Below, one piece after another: positions 13,443-14,659 of a DNA stretch of 14,659 nt; the first letter of the stretch is position 1; each line of letters starts with the position of its first letter. The notes below the pieces were generated by a model. It had not been told where the DNA came from. It searched no databases and saw only the letters and a program-made list of their open reading frames with translations. The DNA lies in NCBI GenBank assembly GCA_027858455.1, contig JAQICQ010000029.1, positions 1 through 14,659 on the forward strand, read 5' to 3'. The translations under genes and the position numbers were made by a program. The DNA comes from Elusimicrobiota bacterium (GTDB lineage: Bacteria; CG03; SLGR01; JAGXOG01).

Positions 13443-14545
13443 TGAAAAACAATGTTCCGCAAAAAAGTGTTCCGCAAAAAGTTAATAAACGAATCGGAGT
13501 TATAGAAAGATATTTTGATATATTGCCGGTAAGCAGCAAGACGCCGGTAATAACGTTATCGGAGGGTTCCACGCCGCTTATTAAAGCCGATAATTTAAAG
13601 AAAATATTGGGTGTTAATTTTAATCTATATTTAAAATATGAAGGGCTAAATCCTACGGGCTCATTTAAAGACAGAGGTATGACGGTGGCGGTATCAAAAG
13701 CCGCTGAATTAGGGGCCAAGGCTGTTATTTGCGCTTCTACGGGAAATACTTCCGCTTCGGCGTCAGCCTATGCGGTCAGAGCGGGGATTAAATCAATTGT
13801 AGTCATACCGGAGGGTGCGATAGCGTTAGGTAAGCTTTCTCAGGCTTTAATCCACGGAGCTGAAGTTGTAGCTGTCAAAGGTAATTTTGACCGTTGTCTG
13901 GAAATTGTTATAGAAATCTGTGAAAACTACGATGTGGAACTTGTAAATTCCATAAACCCCAACAGGATAGAAGGGCAAAAGACTGCGGCCTATGAGATAG
14001 CCGAAGCGCTGGGGGATACTCCCGGGTACCAGTTTATGCCGGTAGGCAACGCCGGAAATATTACAGCATACTGGAAGGGTTATAAAGAGCTTAATGAGAA
14101 AAGAAATTTAAAGCTTCCTGTAATGATGGGTTTCCAGGCGGCGGGATCAGCGCCGATAGTGGAGGGAAAAATAGTTAAAGACCCCCGGACCATAGCTACT
14201 GCGATAAAGATCGGTAATCCTGCTTCGTGGAAGCAGGCCGAGTCGGCAAGAGACGAATCCGACGGGGTTATAGATAAAGTGACGGATGAAGAAATTTTAA
14301 GTGCCTGGCAAAACCTGGCTGACCGGGAAGGTGTTTTTGTGGAACCGGCCTCGGCCGCGTCTTTTGCCGGATTAAAGAAATATCTCAAAGAAGGTAATTT
14401 CGATCCCGATTTCAGAGGGAATGTAGTATGTATTTTAACCGGCCACGGATTAAAAGACCCCGACAGGGCAATAGATACCGTATCGAGGCCGCCTGTCGTA
14501 GAAGACAGCGTAGATAAAGTAGTTGAGACAGCCGGAATAAAATAA
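13442..14545 (+). CDS. thrC: Threonine synthase
   Basis: Converts O-phosphohomoserine to threonine with PLP. The 367-residue protein is of the short, B. subtilis-like type. Landmarks are LSEGSTPLIKA (39-49), NPTGSFKDRGMT (70-81, PLP lysine Lys76), ICASTGNTSASASAYA, the PLP-phosphate loop VGNAGN and the C-terminal ILTGHGLKDP. The ATG at 13442, with AAGGAAGAG (13425-13433) eight bases upstream, is preferred over an in-frame TTG at 13439. Residues 5-13 (VPQKSVPQK) derive from a 15-bp tandem repeat and extend the N-terminus beyond the family core. Homoserine kinase is missing from the window and may lie downstream or elsewhere. Confidence 0.96.
   Translation: MKNNVPQKSVPQKVNKRIGVIERYFDILPVSSKTPVITLSEGSTPLIKADNLKKILGVNFNLYLKYEGLNPTGSFKDRGMTVAVSKAAELGAKAVICASTGNTSASASAYAVRAGIKSIVVIPEGAIALGKLSQALIHGAEVVAVKGNFDRCLEIVIEICENYDVELVNSINPNRIEGQKTAAYEIAEALGDTPGYQFMPVGNAGNITAYWKGYKELNEKRNLKLPVMMGFQAAGSAPIVEGKIVKDPRTIATAIKIGNPASWKQAESARDESDGVIDKVTDEEILSAWQNLADREGVFVEPASAASFAGLKKYLKEGNFDPDFRGNVVCILTGHGLKDPDRAIDTVSRPPVVEDSVDKVVETAGIK
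13454..13483 (+). repeat. 15-bp tandem repeat at the thrC 5' end
   Basis: GTTCCGCAAAAAAGT (13454-13468) is followed by a near-identical copy (13469-13483). The length is a multiple of three, so it adds five residues (VPQKS) in frame to the variable N-terminus of ThrC. Confidence 0.85.
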
Positions 14546-14659
14546 ATAATAAGCAAGAAATTATATGTTAAAAATTAATAAGAGTTATAATAAGGGAAAG
14601 GTCTATAATTTACATGAAAAATTACATGAAACCTGTTAAAGTAAAAGTTCCGTAAACAG
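14546..14659 (+). other. AT-rich end region with a 13-codon ORF (14614-14655), possibly a broken MoaD/ThiS-like start
   Basis: No terminator hairpin is evident after thrC. A TATAAT (14586-14591) has no convincing -35 box. Downstream of a GGGAAAGG-like site, ATG at 14614 opens MKNYMKPVKVKVP and then TAA at 14653-14655. The MKPVKVKVP part resembles the first strand of MoaD/ThiS-like ubiquitin-fold sulfur carriers, whose genes often follow thrC, but the stop contradicts an intact gene. A 12-bp tandem repeat (14610-14621, 14622-14633) duplicates the ATG in frame. Confidence 0.35.

Noticed and set aside
13439..13444. TTG start for thrC one codon before the ATG
   Set aside because: The ATG is better placed relative to the Shine-Dalgarno site and overlaps the hom stop; the difference is one residue.
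14080..14556. 158-codon minus-strand ORF opposite thrC, and similar minus-strand ORFs opposite proA, hom, rplU and others
   Set aside because: They lie antisense to well-recognised genes, match no family I know and are explained by the codon bias of the coding strand.
1..14659. Reassigned UAA codon as an explanation for the in-frame TAA in larC and in the last ORF
   Set aside because: TAA, TAG and TGA all end recognised genes at their expected C-termini in this window, so the standard code fits.

Overview
All sixteen recognised genes lie on the + strand and are densely packed, mostly with overlapping or near-touching stop and start codons and clear Shine-Dalgarno sites. Codon use is AT-leaning, with many ATA, AAA and AGA codons. 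The content is ordinary bacterial core metabolism and translation. The gene order (rplU-rpmA, proB-proA-nadD, an LCP gene, rsfS, argS; then an alaC-type aminotransferase, hom, thrC) resembles deep-branching, mostly uncultured Gram-negative-type lineages such as Omnitrophota or Elusimicrobiota. That placement is inference only. No rRNA, tRNA, CRISPR array, IS element, phage gene or defence system was seen.

Layout. (1) 1-1832: the 3' part of larC (nickel-pincer cofactor synthesis) coupled to a DUF362 protein with two 4Fe-4S motifs. larC appears frameshifted at the window edge. (2) 1833-2044: two successive terminator-like hairpins, with a strong sigma70-type promoter starting in the T-tail of the second. 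(3) 2045-3038: a PPC/DUF296 protein coupled by ATGA overlap to rplU (L21), then rpmA (L27), closed by a good terminator at 3091-3134. obgE, a frequent neighbour of rplU-rpmA, is absent. (4) 3149-10785: a long apparent operon of proB, proA (proline), nadD (NAD), an LCP cell-envelope protein, rsfS (ribosome silencing), argS, a metallo-beta-lactamase-fold hydrolase and a soluble GGDEF protein. (5) 10918-14545: alaC-like aminotransferase, hom and thrC, two of the steps from aspartate semialdehyde to threonine. No homoserine kinase is in the window. (6) 14546-14659: AT-rich, with a 13-codon ORF that looks like the start of a MoaD/ThiS-like gene but is closed by TAA.

The most unusual structure is at 6100-6150, between nadD and the LCP gene. 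Three tandem 17-bp repeats each begin with ATG. Because 17 is not a multiple of 3, the three ATGs fall in three different frames. The first two open six-codon micro-ORFs whose stop overlaps the next start as ATGA, so translation could be relayed from nadD through two micro-ORFs into the LCP gene. Short tandem duplications also occur at the thrC start (15 bp x 2) and at the last ORF's start (12 bp x 2), and inside argS (9 bp x 2), suggesting a local habit of short duplications, often at start codons.
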